Source of the DNA: Cryobacterium luteum | Lineage (GTDB): Bacteria > Actinomycetota > Actinomycetes > Actinomycetales > Microbacteriaceae | Assembly: GCF_900110125.1 (NCBI RefSeq) | Contig: NZ_FOCN01000002.1 | Location: forward strand, 310,001-374,000 | DNA: 64,000 nt | Reading direction: 5' to 3' | Shown here: positions 1 to 10,071 of the stretch, piece after piece | How the letters are laid out: every line of letters begins with the position of its first letter | How positions within the stretch are numbered: position 1 is the stretch's first letter | Translations under genes and position numbers: made by a program | Notes under the pieces: model-generated | What the model was told of the DNA's origin: nothing | The model's input: the letters and a program-made list of their open reading frames with translations, nothing else | Database searches by the model: none

Positions 1-10
1 CGCTCAAACG

Positions 11-43
11 AGGGGCTCGCCGGACTATCGGCGGGCCCCTTTT
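11..43 (+). terminator. Rho-independent terminator
   Basis: AGGGGC pairs with GCCCCT and CGCC with GGCG around an 8-nt loop, followed directly by TTTT. It would end transcription of a gene lying before the window. The 199 bases between it and the first gene hold no supported ORF, but contain a 10-bp inverted repeat (CTGCGGAGAT at 75-84, ATCTCCGCAG at 154-163) of unknown role. Confidence 0.85.
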
Positions 44-242
44 GTGTGGGCGGGGCGCTGGCGGGCGTGCAGATCTGCGGAGATTTCGAGCGGATGCCCG
101 GGCGCGCCGCGTGATCACGCGCGTGTTCGCGCGCGCCGGCACACACGCGGGGGATCTCCGCAGTTACGAACGGAGGGTTGTGTGCCGCAAGTGGGCGCGG
201 GCTGGCGGGCAATGTCGGCCCGGAGAGATAGGCTCGCAACGG

Positions 243-1490
243 ATGAACCGCATAACGACCGCCCTGCTCGCCGCTCTCGAGGCACTACTTGTCGTCGCCA
301 TCGGCATCGGCATCGCCATGGTGCCCCTCACCGTGCTCTGGGCCGCCCACTTCGGCCTCTCGGTCGAATGGTTCGTCTTCTGGCGCGCTGCCGCCGATAT
401 CTGGCTGCTCGGCAATGGCGTCGACCTCACGGTGCAACTCGGCCCCGACGTGGCCGCGGCGCTCGGCCTGGCCGGCGCAGACACCCCCTTTCTGATCTCG
501 GTAGTACCGCTCGGGTTCGCGATGCTGTCGGTGCTCATGGGCGTGCACACCGGTCGGCGCGCCGCAGAAACCCCGCACCGCTGGACCGGCGTCGGCGTTG
601 CCGTTGGCACCTATGCCCTTCTCGCCACGCTCGTGACCGTGTCGGCCGTGTCGCAAACCGTCGCGCCCAACCAGCTGCAGGGTGTTCTGCTGCCGGCGCT
701 CATCTATGCCGCCGGAGTTCTGGTGGGAGCGGAACTGGGGCGGCGCAAGACCGCGGGGGCCGTTGACGCTGTGGATCGGGTGAGCCTGCGCATCCGCTCG
801 TGGTACCAGCGGATGCCGCAGACCAGTCGCACCATCATCGAGGCCGCTCTGCGCGGCGGAACAGCGGCCGCCGCCGGGGTGCTGATCGTGTCGGCCGTGG
901 CCGTGGCCGCGCTCATCGCGGTCAACTACGCGACCATCATCGGGCTGTACGAGGCGGTGCAGGCCGGCGTGTTCGGCGGCGCCACCATCACTCTCGCCCA
1001 GCTCGCCCTCATTCCCAACCTGGTCATCTGGGCCGCCGCATGGTTCGTCGGTCCGGGCATCGCGCTCGGCGTGGGAACGAGCGTCTCGCCGATCGGAACC
1101 GTCGTCGGCACCCTGCCCGGCCTGCCCCTGTTCGGTGCGCTGCCGCAGGGCACCCCGGCCTACGGCTTCCTCGGACTGCTCGTTCCGGTGCTGATCGGCT
1201 TCATTGTGGCGGTCGTCACCCGACAGTATTTGGACCGCCCCGGTGTGCCCGAACGCACCACGCTTGAACACGTGCTCACCGGCCTCGGCATGGGAGTGGT
1301 CGCCGGCGCACTGCTCGGCGTGCTCGCCTGGTGGTCGGCCGGAGCCATGGGCCCCGGCCGTCTGGTCGAGGTCGGGCCCGATCCGTTGCTGGTCGGGGCT
1401 CTCGCCGCCGCCGAAATCGGTGTCGCTGCGGCCCTCGGCATGCTGGCCGGCCGGGTGCGACTCCCGTCGGGGCTCTCCGTCAAACGGTAA
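243..1490 (+). CDS. DUF6350 family polytopic membrane protein
   Basis: A 415-aa, very hydrophobic protein with about ten predicted membrane segments separated by short loops; a longer cytoplasmic-looking stretch rich in Arg lies near residues 165-195. It resembles the actinobacterial DUF6350 family, which commonly sits just before purN; its function is unknown. The ATG at 243 is chosen because translation then opens immediately into the first TM helix; the reading frame stays open upstream, but that extension is Arg-rich and not membrane-like. The stop is 9 bases before purN, so the two are probably co-transcribed. Family assignment is from general appearance and position, not from a search. 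Confidence 0.75.
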   Translation: MNRITTALLAALEALLVVAIGIGIAMVPLTVLWAAHFGLSVEWFVFWRAAADIWLLGNGVDLTVQLGPDVAAALGLAGADTPFLISVVPLGFAMLSVLMGVHTGRRAAETPHRWTGVGVAVGTYALLATLVTVSAVSQTVAPNQLQGVLLPALIYAAGVLVGAELGRRKTAGAVDAVDRVSLRIRSWYQRMPQTSRTIIEAALRGGTAAAAGVLIVSAVAVAALIAVNYATIIGLYEAVQAGVFGGATITLAQLALIPNLVIWAAAWFVGPGIALGVGTSVSPIGTVVGTLPGLPLFGALPQGTPAYGFLGLLVPVLIGFIVAVVTRQYLDRPGVPERTTLEHVLTGLGMGVVAGALLGVLAWWSAGAMGPGRLVEVGPDPLLVGALAAAEIGVAAALGMLAGRVRLPSGLSVKR

Positions 1491-1499
1491 GCTCAGTGC

Positions 1500-2093
1500 G
1501 TGCTGTCTATTGTCGTGTTGATCTCCGGCGGAGGATCCAATCTGCGAGCCCTGCTGGAGGCGTCAGAAGACGCCGAGTTTCCGGCCCGAATAGTCGCGAT
1601 CGGCGCCGACCGTGATGCCGACGGGCTCGAGCTCGGGGTGGAATTCGGCATCCCCGCCTTCTCTGTTCCCTTCGCGTCCTTTGCCGACCGCGCCGCGTGG
1701 GGCGACGAACTGCTCGCGCAGATTCAGCAGTGGCAGCCCGACCTGGTCGTACTCAGCGGCATGATGCGCCTGCTGCCGCCACGCGTGGTCGCCGCACTGT
1801 CGCCGAACCTGATCAACACGCACCCGGCCTACCTTCCCGAGTTCCCCGGGGCACACGCCGTGCGGGACGCCCTCGCCGCCGGGGCTGTGCAGACCGGTGC
1901 GAGCATCATCGTGGTCGATAACGGTGTCGACGAGGGCCCCATCCTGGTGCAGGAACGCGTCGCCGTTCTGCCCGATGACACCGAAGCTTCCCTGCAGAAT
2001 CGCATCAAGATCGTCGAACGCCGACTGCTCATCCAGGCCGTGCTCGACATCGCCAACGGACATATGAACCTCAAGGAGAATTCCAACGCATGA
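1500..2093 (+). CDS. purN: Phosphoribosylglycinamide formyltransferase
   Basis: Transfers the formyl group of 10-formyl-THF to GAR, the third step of de novo purine synthesis, in the cytoplasm. The 197-aa length matches the family. The catalytic triad is visible as Asn106 and His108 (in [12 protein letters not shown]) and Asp144 (in [10 protein letters not shown]), the same numbering as E. coli PurN; the N-terminal [11 protein letters not shown] is the phosphate-binding start of the fold. The start is GTG at 1500, nine bases after the DUF6350 stop. Its stop overlaps the purH start (ATGA), so the two are translationally coupled and perform two formyl transfers in the same pathway. Confidence 0.97.
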   Translation: MLSIVVLISGGGSNLRALLEASEDAEFPARIVAIGADRDADGLELGVEFGIPAFSVPFASFADRAAWGDELLAQIQQWQPDLVVLSGMMRLLPPRVVAALSPNLINTHPAYLPEFPGAHAVRDALAAGAVQTGASIIVVDNGVDEGPILVQERVAVLPDDTEASLQNRIKIVERRLLIQAVLDIANGHMNLKENSNA

Positions 2094-3757
2094 GTGGACA
2101 CACCAACGCGCCCAGCTTGTACCGTGACCGGGACCAGATCCGCATCGAGCGCGCACTCATCTCCGTGAGCGACAAGACCGGCCTGCTCGAACTCGTCGCA
2201 GCGCTGAAAGCGGATAGCGTCGAAATCGTCTCCACCGGATCGACGGCGGCCACCATTCGCGCCGCCGGCTTCGACGTGACCGATGTCTCGACGGTCACCG
2301 GTTTTCCGGAGTCCCTCGACGGTCGTGTCAAGACCCTGCACCCCGGCGTGCACGCCGGCATCCTCGCCGACCTGCGCCTGGAAGCCCACGAAGCGCAGCT
2401 GAGCGAGCTTGGCATCAAGGCCTTCCAGCTCGTCGTGGTCAACCTGTATCCCTTCGTCGAGACGGTCGAGAGCGGCGCCGAGCCGGCCGACGTGATCGAG
2501 CAGATCGACATCGGCGGCCCGGCGCTGGTGCGGGCATCCGCTAAAAACCACGCCAACGTGGCCATCGTCGTCGACCCGGCCAACTACGGCGAGATCATCG
2601 AAGCCGTCACCGCCGGCGGATCGACCCTCACACTGCGCCAGAAGCTCGCCTCGCTCGCGTTCGAGCACACCGCCGACTACGACCTGAGCGTGTCGGCCTG
2701 GTTCACCGAAAACGTCTACGACCAGTGGCAGGACGACACCGAGGCCCTCGGCGAGGCCGACGTGCTGGAACACGAAGACGACGAGGAAGACGACGAGTCG
2801 CCGTTCCCGGAGGGCTTGGGCATCGAGGTCACCCGCGAGGCCATTCTGCGCTACGGCGAGAACTCGCACCAGGCTGCAGCGCTCTACGTGGGTGAGGGCG
2901 GCCGCGGCATCGCCCAGGCCCGGCAGCTGCACGGCAAGGACATGTCGTACAACAACTACGTCGACGCGGATGCCGCGGTGCGCGCCGCCTTCGACTTCAG
3001 CGAACCGGCCGTCGCCATCGTGAAGCACGCCAACCCCTGCGGCATCGCCATCGCCAAGCCCAACGCACCGGATGCCATTGCCTCGGCGCACCTGCGCGCC
3101 CACGCCTGCGACCCGATCTCGGCGTTCGGCGGCGTGATCGCCGCGAACCGCGTTGTCACGTTCAACATGGCCCAAACCATCAGTGAGATCTTCACCGAGG
3201 TGCTCGTGGCCCCCGGCTTCGAGCCGGCCGCGGTGGAACTGCTTACCAAGAAGAAGAACATTCGCCTGCTCGAGCTGCCCGCCGATTACGAACGGTCCTC
3301 GCTCGAACTACACCAGATCTCCGGCGGCCTGCTCGTGCAGGAGACCGACAGCTTCGAAGACTTCAGCTCGGCCGGCTGGACGCTCGTGGCCGGCCCCGAA
3401 GTGGATGCCGCCACTCGCGCCGACCTCGAATTCGCGTGGAAGTCGTGCCGTTCCGTGAAGTCGAACGCTATTCTGCTCGCGCACGCCGGAGCATCTGTTG
3501 GGGTGGGCATGGGCCAGGTCAACCGGGTCGACTCCTGCCACCTCGCCGTGAGCCGCGCCGGCGAACGGGCCGAGGGTTCGGTCGCCGCGTCCGACGCGTT
3601 CTTCCCCTTCGCCGACGGCCTCGAGGTGCTGCTCGAAGCCGGAATCGCCGCTGTCGTACAGCCCGGCGGTTCGGTGCGCGACCCCGAGGTCATCGCCGCG
3701 GCGACCGCGGCCGGTGTGTCGATGTACTTCACCGGAGAGCGCCACTTCTTCCACTAG
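2090..3757 (+). CDS. purH: Bifunctional AICAR formyltransferase / IMP cyclohydrolase
   Basis: Catalyses the last two steps of IMP synthesis. The N-terminal MGS-like cyclohydrolase domain (about residues 20-165) shows [10 protein letters not shown], the STGST loop and HPGVHAGIL; the transformylase domain carries [10 protein letters not shown] and the catalytic KHANPCG motif. At 555 aa it is longer than the usual ~520-530 because of a strongly acidic linker between the domains (near residues 218-240, with EDDEEDDE). It overlaps purN by 4 bases and is followed 10 bases later by a terminator, closing a two- or three-gene operon. Confidence 0.97.
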   Translation: MSGHTNAPSLYRDRDQIRIERALISVSDKTGLLELVAALKADSVEIVSTGSTAATIRAAGFDVTDVSTVTGFPESLDGRVKTLHPGVHAGILADLRLEAHEAQLSELGIKAFQLVVVNLYPFVETVESGAEPADVIEQIDIGGPALVRASAKNHANVAIVVDPANYGEIIEAVTAGGSTLTLRQKLASLAFEHTADYDLSVSAWFTENVYDQWQDDTEALGEADVLEHEDDEEDDESPFPEGLGIEVTREAILRYGENSHQAAALYVGEGGRGIAQARQLHGKDMSYNNYVDADAAVRAAFDFSEPAVAIVKHANPCGIAIAKPNAPDAIASAHLRAHACDPISAFGGVIAANRVVTFNMAQTISEIFTEVLVAPGFEPAAVELLTKKKNIRLLELPADYERSSLELHQISGGLLVQETDSFEDFSSAGWTLVAGPEVDAATRADLEFAWKSCRSVKSNAILLAHAGASVGVGMGQVNRVDSCHLAVSRAGERAEGSVAASDAFFPFADGLEVLLEAGIAAVVQPGGSVRDPEVIAAATAAGVSMYFTGERHFFH

Positions 3758-3767
3758 TCCGATCGCG

Positions 3768-3802
3768 AAAAGCACCGTCGATATTCAATCGAGGGTGCTT
3801 TT
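3768..3802 (+). terminator. Rho-independent terminator after purH
   Basis: AAAAGCACC and GGTGCTTTT form a perfect 9-bp stem with U-run on the plus strand; the A-run on the left arm means it could also work on the minus strand. It ends the DUF6350-purN-purH unit. Confidence 0.9.
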
Positions 3803-3892
3803 GCGCACCCGGTTTGGTTATCCTGTTCGAGGCGGTGCCACACACCGGCGTCGCCGCATCCGGCCCACAAGGCCCGAAACAACGGAGTTTCC

Positions 3893-4972
3893 ATGACCCT
3901 CACGCACCCCACCGTCGCTGTCGATTCTCTCGCCCAGACGACGCCGTCCCATGAGAAAGTACTGATCGTCACCGGAGAACGCTCGGGACTCATGATCACG
4001 GTGGCCGTTCACTCCACCCGCCTCGGCCAGGCACTCGGCGGCGCCCGCCTCTGGCAATACGCGAACTGGACCGACGCTGTCGCCGACGCGCTGCGCCTCT
4101 CCGCCGCCATGACCCTCAAGAACGCGGCTGCGGGGCTTCGCCGCGGCGGCGGCAAGTCGGTAATCTACCTGCCGCTTGGCACCGTGCTGACCGATGCGCT
4201 GAAGCGTCTGGCGATGCTCGACCTCGGCGACGCCATCGAAAGCCTGGGCGGCGCCTTCATGACCGCCGAAGACGTCGGCACGAGCGCCGAACTCATGGCC
4301 ATCGTCGCCGAACGCACCAGTCACGTCTGCGGACTGCCCGCCGCAATCGGCGGCGTCGGCGAACCGGCGGAGGCGACCGCGGCCGGCGTGTACGCGAGCA
4401 TCGAATCCACCCTGGAGGCCCTGTTCGGCAGCCGCGACGTACGTGGGCGTCACCTGGTCATCTCGGGCCTCGGCCAGGTCGGCGGACGCCTCTCGACCGC
4501 TCTCGCCGCCGCCGGCGCCACCCTCACCGTCACCGACATCAACCCGGACAAGCGCGCGCTGGCCGACGCGCTCGGCGCAAGCTGGGTATCGGTTGCCGAC
4601 GCGCACCGGGTGCACGCCGATCTGTTCGTGCCGTGCGGCCTCGGCGGGGTGCTGACGAAAGAGGTAATTGCGGAGCTCAACGTGCTCGGCGTCTGCGGCG
4701 CCGCCAACAACCAGCTCGCTTCGCCTGCCGGAGCGACGCTGCTGGACGCGCGGGGCATCCTCTGGGCGCCGGATTTCGTCGTCAACGCCGGCGGTGTTGT
4801 CTATCTCGACCTGGCGAGCGAGCCGAACGCCGACCTCGGCCAGATCTCGGCGCGCGTGGCTGCCATCGGTTCCGTGCTCAGCCAGATCTTCGCGGATGCC
4901 CGCGCGAACGAGATCACGACCCTCGCGGCCGCCGAGCGACTCGCGGCGGCCCGCCTGAACGCCGCCCGATAG
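3893..4972 (+). CDS. Glu/Leu/Phe/Val dehydrogenase family amino-acid dehydrogenase
   Basis: Predicted NAD-dependent oxidative deaminase of a branched-chain or aromatic amino acid (359 aa, the length of leucine/valine dehydrogenases rather than of ~450-aa glutamate dehydrogenases). Lys76 in TLKNAAAG and Lys88 in GGGKSVIY occupy the substrate-binding and catalytic lysine positions, 12 residues apart as in leucine dehydrogenase. The Rossmann motif GLGQVGGRLS follows near residue 193, and VNAGGVVYLD, also conserved, near residue 299. An ACGGAG ribosome site precedes the ATG. It is a single-gene unit between two strong hairpins. The exact substrate (Val, Leu or Phe) cannot be read from sequence. 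Confidence 0.88.
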   Translation: MTLTHPTVAVDSLAQTTPSHEKVLIVTGERSGLMITVAVHSTRLGQALGGARLWQYANWTDAVADALRLSAAMTLKNAAAGLRRGGGKSVIYLPLGTVLTDALKRLAMLDLGDAIESLGGAFMTAEDVGTSAELMAIVAERTSHVCGLPAAIGGVGEPAEATAAGVYASIESTLEALFGSRDVRGRHLVISGLGQVGGRLSTALAAAGATLTVTDINPDKRALADALGASWVSVADAHRVHADLFVPCGLGGVLTKEVIAELNVLGVCGAANNQLASPAGATLLDARGILWAPDFVVNAGGVVYLDLASEPNADLGQISARVAAIGSVLSQIFADARANEITTLAAAERLAAARLNAAR

Positions 4973-5000
4973 CCCGTTCCGGGCCTCTTCGGGTCATGGG

Positions 5001-5060
5001 CGCGCCCCTTCTGGGTGGCCGCTACGCCGGTTACTGTAGCGGCCACGCAAATGGGGCGCG
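5001..5060. terminator. Long bipartite hairpin between convergent genes
   Basis: An 11-bp perfect inner stem (GTGGCCGCTAC / GTAGCGGCCAC) is nested inside an 8-bp outer stem (CGCGCCCC / GGGGCGCG). There is no U-run, but it lies between convergent genes and probably terminates both. Confidence 0.65.
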
Positions 5061-5079
5061 GTCACGGGCGGGGCGAGGT

Positions 5080-5769
5080 CTATTCGCGCAGGTCGGCCGG
5101 GATGGTGGGCTGAACGCGGGCTGCCGCGCGGCGCTCTTTGAGAGTCGTGCTCGCGGCCTTGGTCAGCTCCGTGAGAATCGGAATTCCGGAGAGCAGGATG
5201 ATGCCGATGATGAAGAATTCGGAGTACTTCTCGACGAATGCGATTTGGCCGAGGAAGAATCCGACCAGGGTGAGGCCGACGCCCCAGGCGAAGGCACCGA
5301 TCGCGTTGAAGGTCACGAAGTTGCGATAGCGCATCTTGCCGACGCCGGCGGCGACCGGCACGAAAGCGCGAAAAATGGGCAGGAACCGGGCGAGGATGAT
5401 GGACTTGCCGCCGTGCTTGGCGAAGAAGGCGTTGGTGCGTTCAACGTTCTTCGGGTTGAAGAACCGGTTCTTCTCCCGGGAGAACACGGCCGGGCCGGCT
5501 TTTCGACCGATCACGTAGGCGAGCTGATCGCCGGCGAAGGCGGCGATGAACACGACCAGGCAGGTCACCCAGATCGGCAGCGGAACGACGCCGGTCGCGG
5601 TGAGCAGACCCACCGTGAACAACAGCGAATCGCCGGGCAGGAACGACAGCACGATGAACCCGGTCTCGATAAACACGACCGCGGCGACGCCCAGCAGCAC
5701 AAACGATCCAAACGAGTGGATCAGCCACTCAGAGTCGAGAAAATCGATTCCGAACAGGGTGGGCAGCAT
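5080..5769 (-). CDS. DedA family inner-membrane protein
   Basis: A 229-aa DedA/SNARE-associated (VTT) membrane protein; the family includes undecaprenyl-phosphate and phospholipid flippases and is needed for membrane homeostasis. Seen: the PGDSLLF segment near residue 46, GDQLAYVIGRKAG near residue 80, and the basic/aromatic RFLPIFRAFVPVAAG signature near residue 128, with four to five TM helices. The start is placed at the internal ATG at 5769, just before the hydrophobic N-terminus; the open frame extends 12 codons further to 5805. It is convergent with the dehydrogenase and has no operon partner. Confidence 0.88.
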   Translation of the reverse strand: MLPTLFGIDFLDSEWLIHSFGSFVLLGVAAVVFIETGFIVLSFLPGDSLLFTVGLLTATGVVPLPIWVTCLVVFIAAFAGDQLAYVIGRKAGPAVFSREKNRFFNPKNVERTNAFFAKHGGKSIILARFLPIFRAFVPVAAGVGKMRYRNFVTFNAIGAFAWGVGLTLVGFFLGQIAFVEKYSEFFIIGIILLSGIPILTELTKAASTTLKERRAAARVQPTIPADLRE

Positions 5770-6016
5770 GACGAATCCTTCCAACAGAGCGAGAGCGCGT
5801 GGCATGGCGATGCCGACAGAGGCGCAGAACCCAGACTACGGGACGTAATGCTGGGAAGGGCCGGGACCCGGAGTGGTTCGGCACGCGATGCCGTCGCGAG
5901 CGGGGGCACCCGGCGCAGAAAATACTTGTGTTCTGCCCCCGTTTCGCCATAGTCTGAAAGGCTGCCTGATCCGGGGGGCAATTGATACATATTCTTGAGG
6001 CGCCCAGGAGGCAGAC

Positions 6017-6118
6017 ATGACAAAGACAGCACCGATCACACTCGCACCCCTTGCGAACGACGGAGCACACTTTGGCGCGTTTGCCCCGGTGTCAGTTAGC
6101 CAGACTCGCGTCGCCTAG
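6017..6118 (+). CDS. 33-aa small ORF upstream of ABC exporter (possible leader peptide)
   Basis: An ATG preceded by an ideal AGGAGG (6007-6012, 4-nt spacer) opens a 33-codon frame ending in TAG at 6116. The peptide starts MTKTAPITLAPL, has no TM segment and no Cys, and I do not recognise it. It is the strongest ribosome site in the 550-base gap between dedA and the exporter pair. Between its stop and the exporter start are two hairpins (6226-6258, 6267-6289). In Bacillus the BmrCD heterodimeric exporter is controlled by the short leader ORF bmrB; a similar role is an inference here. It could instead encode an independent small protein. Confidence 0.5.
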   Translation: MTKTAPITLAPLANDGAHFGAFAPVSVSQTRVA

Positions 6119-6225
6119 CCTCGTCGTTCCCCGCACGGCGGCTCGCGCACACCGATCCGCCAGCGCGACCACGGGGTGGGTCTAACTCGCCACCTGTAAA
6201 AACGTGGCCCCGGCACGCACTCTTG

Positions 6226-6289
6226 GGCTGATCGTCCCCGGTATTCGGATCATCAGCCGCACACTTGGTCGCCCGCGTTCTTGGCGACC
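6226..6289 (+). promoter_or_regulatory. Two hairpins in the leader of the ABC exporter operon
   Basis: GGCTGAT/ATCAGCC (6226-6258) and GGTCGCC/GGCGACC (6267-6289, 9-nt loop) are perfect 7-bp stems in the untranslated stretch between the small ORF and the exporter start. Neither has a U-run, so an attenuator is only a possibility. Confidence 0.35.
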
Positions 6290-6351
6290 ACAGACATCCG
6301 CTGCACCACTAGAACCGCGGGCGCAGCCGCAGCACCATCAGGACTGGAACA

Positions 6352-8214
6352 ATGACCCCCACCGCCCCACCGGCCGCGACGCCTCCCCCCGACAGCACGA
6401 CGGCACGCCGCACGACCTTCCGCAGCCTGCAACGGCTCTATCCCTACGCCAAACCGGCCCTGCCGCGCCTGTACCTCGGCATGGTCGCCGCGCTGCTCGC
6501 CGGCCTCGTGGCGCTGGCCATCCCGCAGGTGCTGGCCTGGCTCGTCGACGGACCGCTCAGCGGCGTGGGCGGCGGCGACAGCGCCGCCCAGATCTGGCCG
6601 GCCGTGTGGATCGTGCTCACCCTCGGCGTCGTTGAGGCGATCATGATCGCCCTGCGCCGCTGGTTCGTGCTCACCCCCGGCACCCACATCGAGGCGCGCA
6701 TGCGCAACCACCTCTACGCCCGGTTGCAGGACCTGCCGGTGAGTTTTCATGACCGCTGGCCGAGCGGCCAGCTGCTCTCCCGCGCCGTGAGCGACCTCAA
6801 CCTCATTCGCCGCTGGGTGTCGTTCGGCCTCGTGCTGCTCGTCGTCAACTTTCTCACCATCGTCGTGGGTGTCGTCATTCTGCTCTGGATGCACTGGCTG
6901 CTCGGCGTGATCTTCGTGGTCTGCTCGATTCCCATCTGGATCTACGGCTACGTCTTCGAGGAGAAGTACTCGGTGATCGCCCGGCGCAGCCAGGACCAGG
7001 CTGGCGACCTCGCGACCGCGGTCGAGGAGTCCGTGCACGGGATCCGCGTGCTCAAGGCCTTCGGTCGCGGCTCGTTCGCGCTGAAGAACTTCGCCTCGCA
7101 GGCGGAGAGCCTGCGCGGCACCGAGATCGAGAAGGCGCGGGCCATCGCCGGAATCTGGCTGTGGCTGCTGCTCGTTCCCGACGTTGCCTTCGCGCTCTGC
7201 CTCGTCACCGGCGTCTGGCTCACCAGTCAGGGCGACCTGAGCGTCGGCGAGCTGCTGGCGTTCTTCGCGACGGCGACCGTGCTGCGGTTTCCGGTGGAGT
7301 CGATCGGGTTTCTGCTGTCGATGACCTTCGACGCGCGCACCGCAACCGACCGATTCTTCGACATTCTCGACACCCCGAACGAGATCACCGACCCCGCCCA
7401 CCCGGCCACGCTGACCGCGCCGCTCGGCCGGCTCGCGTTCGACAACGTGCACTTTCGCTACCCGGACTCGCCCGAGCGTTTTCCCGACCTGCTCGACGGC
7501 ATCGACCTCGTGCTCGAACCCGGCGAGACCATGGCGCTCGTCGGCCTCACCGGCTCGGGTAAGTCCACCCTGACGGCCCTGACCACCCGTCTCTATGACG
7601 TGACGGCCGGCGCGGTGACCCTCGACGGTGTCGACGTGCGGGCGCTCAATCGTGAGGAGCTGCGCCGCCACCTGGCGATGGCGTTCGAGGATGCAACGCT
7701 GTTCTCGGCATCCGTTCGCGACAACGTTCTGCTCGGTCGCGCCGATCTGGCCGAAGCCAGCCCCGAAGCGGATGCCGCGCTCGCGCAGGCCCTGCAGATC
7801 GCGCAGGCCGGCTTCGTGCACGACCTGCCGCTCGGCGTCGATACCCTCGTCGGAGAGGAGGGGATGAGTCTGTCCGGCGGTCAGCGGCAGCGTCTCGCGC
7901 TGGCCCGAGCGGTCGCCGCGCGGCCATCCGTTCTCATTTTGGATGACCCGCTGTCGGCGCTCGACGTGAACACCGAATCGCTCGTGGAGAACGCGCTGCG
8001 CGAGGTGCTCGTGCACACCACGGCGCTCATCGTGGCGCACCGCCCGTCAACGGTCATGCTCGCCGACCGGGTGGCGCTGCTCGAAAATGGGCGCATCACC
8101 GCCGTCGGCACGCACTCCGAGCTGCTGCGCACCAGCCCGCACTACACCTTCGTCATCTCCAGCCTGGAAGACGAAGAACGCCGAGAGTCAATCCGAACAG
8201 AGGAAGCACTGTGA
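6352..8214 (+). CDS. ABC exporter half-transporter, degenerate ATPase site (subunit 1)
   Basis: A 620-aa fused membrane-ATPase subunit: six TM helices over about residues 35-330, then the ATPase. Walker [10 protein letters not shown] begins at residue 398, the signature LSGGQ at 507, and the H-loop is IVAHRPSTV. The position after the Walker B aspartate is Asp532 (LILDDP) where the catalytic Glu should be, and the Q-loop Gln is replaced (MAFEDATLF). This is the degenerate-site partner of a heterodimeric type IV exporter, like BmrC or TM287. It overlaps the next gene by GTGA. Likely multidrug or lipid export; substrate unknown. ATG at 6352 follows AGGA. Confidence 0.92.
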   Translation: MTPTAPPAATPPPDSTTARRTTFRSLQRLYPYAKPALPRLYLGMVAALLAGLVALAIPQVLAWLVDGPLSGVGGGDSAAQIWPAVWIVLTLGVVEAIMIALRRWFVLTPGTHIEARMRNHLYARLQDLPVSFHDRWPSGQLLSRAVSDLNLIRRWVSFGLVLLVVNFLTIVVGVVILLWMHWLLGVIFVVCSIPIWIYGYVFEEKYSVIARRSQDQAGDLATAVEESVHGIRVLKAFGRGSFALKNFASQAESLRGTEIEKARAIAGIWLWLLLVPDVAFALCLVTGVWLTSQGDLSVGELLAFFATATVLRFPVESIGFLLSMTFDARTATDRFFDILDTPNEITDPAHPATLTAPLGRLAFDNVHFRYPDSPERFPDLLDGIDLVLEPGETMALVGLTGSGKSTLTALTTRLYDVTAGAVTLDGVDVRALNREELRRHLAMAFEDATLFSASVRDNVLLGRADLAEASPEADAALAQALQIAQAGFVHDLPLGVDTLVGEEGMSLSGGQRQRLALARAVAARPSVLILDDPLSALDVNTESLVENALREVLVHTTALIVAHRPSTVMLADRVALLENGRITAVGTHSELLRTSPHYTFVISSLEDEERRESIRTEEAL

Positions 8215-10016
8215 GCGTCACCGGTGTCGAGGGCGAAGAACGCCACGATTTCACCCAGGCCGAAAGCAAGCAGATTCGGGCGCGCTCGTTGCGGCTGCTC
8301 GGCTCGCTGCTGCTGCCGGTGCGCGGCAAGGTCGTGCTCGCCATGCTCGTGGTCGTCGTCTCGACCGCCGCGCAGGTGGCCGGCCCGGCGCTCATCGCCT
8401 TCGGCATCGACCGCGGCCTGCCCGCCCTGCTCGAACAAGACTGGATGCCGCTCGCCGCGACCGGCGTGATCTACCTCGTCGCCGGGGTGTCGGGTGCGCT
8501 GCTGATCGCCTGGTATACCGTGCTGAGCGCCCGGGTGAGCCAAACCGTGCTGATCGACCTACGCAAGCGGGTGTTCCTGCACACGCAGAAGCTCAGCCTG
8601 GAATTTCACGAGTCGTACACCTCGGGCCGCATCATCTCCCGCCAGACCAGTGACCTCGACGCCATTCGGGAACTGCTCGACTCGGGTATCAACCAGCTCG
8701 TGCAGGGCATTCTCTACATGTCGTTCACCGCTTTGGCCCTCGTGCTGCTCGACGGCACCAGCGGACTCGTGCTGCTCGGCGCCCTGCTGCCGCTCTTCAT
8801 TCTCACCCGCTGGTTCCAGGTGCGGTCGCAAAGCCTGTTCCGGCAGTCGCGGGTCGCATCGGCGAGCCTCATCGTGCGCTTCGTCGAGACCATGACCGGT
8901 ATTCGCGCCGTCAAGGCGTTTCGCACCGAGAAGCACAACGAGAGCGTGTTCGGCGCGCTCGTGGAAAGCTACCGTCGGGTCAACGCCCGCGTGATCCAGC
9001 TGTTCGGGGTGTTCGACCCCGGACTGGTGCTGATCGGCAACGTCACGGTCGCCGTCGTGCTGCTGGTCGGCGGTTTTCGGGTGGCCGACGGTCAGCTCGC
9101 CATCGGCGCGCTGCTCGCAACGCTGCTCTACACCCGCCGATTCTTCGATCCGATGGAGGAGATGGCGATGTTCTACAACTCCTACCAGTCGGCCGCTGCG
9201 GCTCTTGAGAAGATCTCGGGCGTGCTCGAGGAACGCCCGGGCGTGCCCGATCCGGTCGCCCCGGTCGACCTCTGGGAAGCGCGCGGGCGGGTGCGCTTCG
9301 ACAATGTGCAGTTCGCCTATCAGGCCGATCGGGAGATTCTGCCGCACGTCGACCTCGACATTCCGGCCGGGCAGACCATTGCCCTGGTCGGGTCGACCGG
9401 AGCCGGCAAGTCCACCCTCGCCAAGCTCATGAGCCGGTTCTACGACCCGACGGACGGCCGGGTGCGGCTCGACGAGGTGGATCTGCGCGACCTGCACCCC
9501 AAGGACCTGCGCCGGGCGATCGTCATGGTCACCCAGGAGGCCTACCTGTTCAGCGGCTCGGTCGCCGAGAACATCGCGATCGGCAAACCGGATGCCTCGG
9601 CGCACGAGATCCGCGCCGCCGCGGCCGCCGTCGGTGCCCACGACTTCATCGAGAGCCTGCCCAACGGGTACGACACCGATGTGAACAAGCGGGGCGGGCG
9701 GGTGTCGGCGGGGCAACGGCAGCTGATCTCGTTTGCGCGCGCTTTTCTCGCCAACCCGGCCGTGCTCATCCTCGATGAGGCTACGTCGTCGCTGGATATT
9801 CCGAGCGAACGGCTCGTGCAGGAGGCGCTGCAGACGCTGCTCGCCGACCGCACGGCCGTGATCATCGCGCACCGCCTGTCGACCGTCGCGATTGCCGACC
9901 GCGTGCTCGTGATGGAACACGGCCGCATCGTGGAGGACGGCACCCCGAATGAGCTCATCTCCGGAACGGGCCGTTTCGCGACCATGCACGCCGCCTGGCG
10001 CGAGTCACTCGTCTAG
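8211..10016 (+). CDS. ABC exporter half-transporter, catalytic subunit 2
   Basis: A 601-aa partner of the preceding gene: six TM helices (about residues 35-320) and an ATPase with Walker [10 protein letters not shown] at residue 394, canonical Q-loop VTQEAYLF, Walker B LILDEA with catalytic Glu523, and IIAHRLSTV. Its signature is VSAGQ (498-502) instead of LSGGQ. Combined with subunit 1, one composite site (Walker motifs here plus LSGGQ of subunit 1) is fully canonical and the other doubly degenerate. GTG start at 8211 is coupled to the upstream stop. It is the last gene of the operon. Confidence 0.93.
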   Translation: MSVTGVEGEERHDFTQAESKQIRARSLRLLGSLLLPVRGKVVLAMLVVVVSTAAQVAGPALIAFGIDRGLPALLEQDWMPLAATGVIYLVAGVSGALLIAWYTVLSARVSQTVLIDLRKRVFLHTQKLSLEFHESYTSGRIISRQTSDLDAIRELLDSGINQLVQGILYMSFTALALVLLDGTSGLVLLGALLPLFILTRWFQVRSQSLFRQSRVASASLIVRFVETMTGIRAVKAFRTEKHNESVFGALVESYRRVNARVIQLFGVFDPGLVLIGNVTVAVVLLVGGFRVADGQLAIGALLATLLYTRRFFDPMEEMAMFYNSYQSAAAALEKISGVLEERPGVPDPVAPVDLWEARGRVRFDNVQFAYQADREILPHVDLDIPAGQTIALVGSTGAGKSTLAKLMSRFYDPTDGRVRLDEVDLRDLHPKDLRRAIVMVTQEAYLFSGSVAENIAIGKPDASAHEIRAAAAAVGAHDFIESLPNGYDTDVNKRGGRVSAGQRQLISFARAFLANPAVLILDEATSSLDIPSERLVQEALQTLLADRTAVIIAHRLSTVAIADRVLVMEHGRIVEDGTPNELISGTGRFATMHAAWRESLV

Positions 10017-10046
10017 GTCTGGGGCTGGGTCTGGGTCTGGGTCTGG
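10017..10046. repeat. Short tandem GGTCTG repeat
   Basis: Four to five imperfect copies of the hexamer GGTCTG follow directly on the stop codon of the second exporter gene. Such a run can change length by slippage; here it lies outside coding sequence. Confidence 0.6.
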
Positions 10047-10071
10047 CGGGCGGCGCTGGGGTTTTGCCGCA

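Noticed and set aside
4633-5952. 439-aa plus-strand frame running from the dehydrogenase into dedA
   Set aside because: Low-complexity Arg/Gly/Asp-rich translation overlapping two real genes in other frames.
6253-8040. 595-aa minus-strand open frame opposite the first ABC exporter gene
   Set aside because: Its composition (Arg, His, Gln, Asp, Glu-rich, no domain) is that of an antisense shadow of a GC-rich gene; the plus strand shows all ABC motifs.
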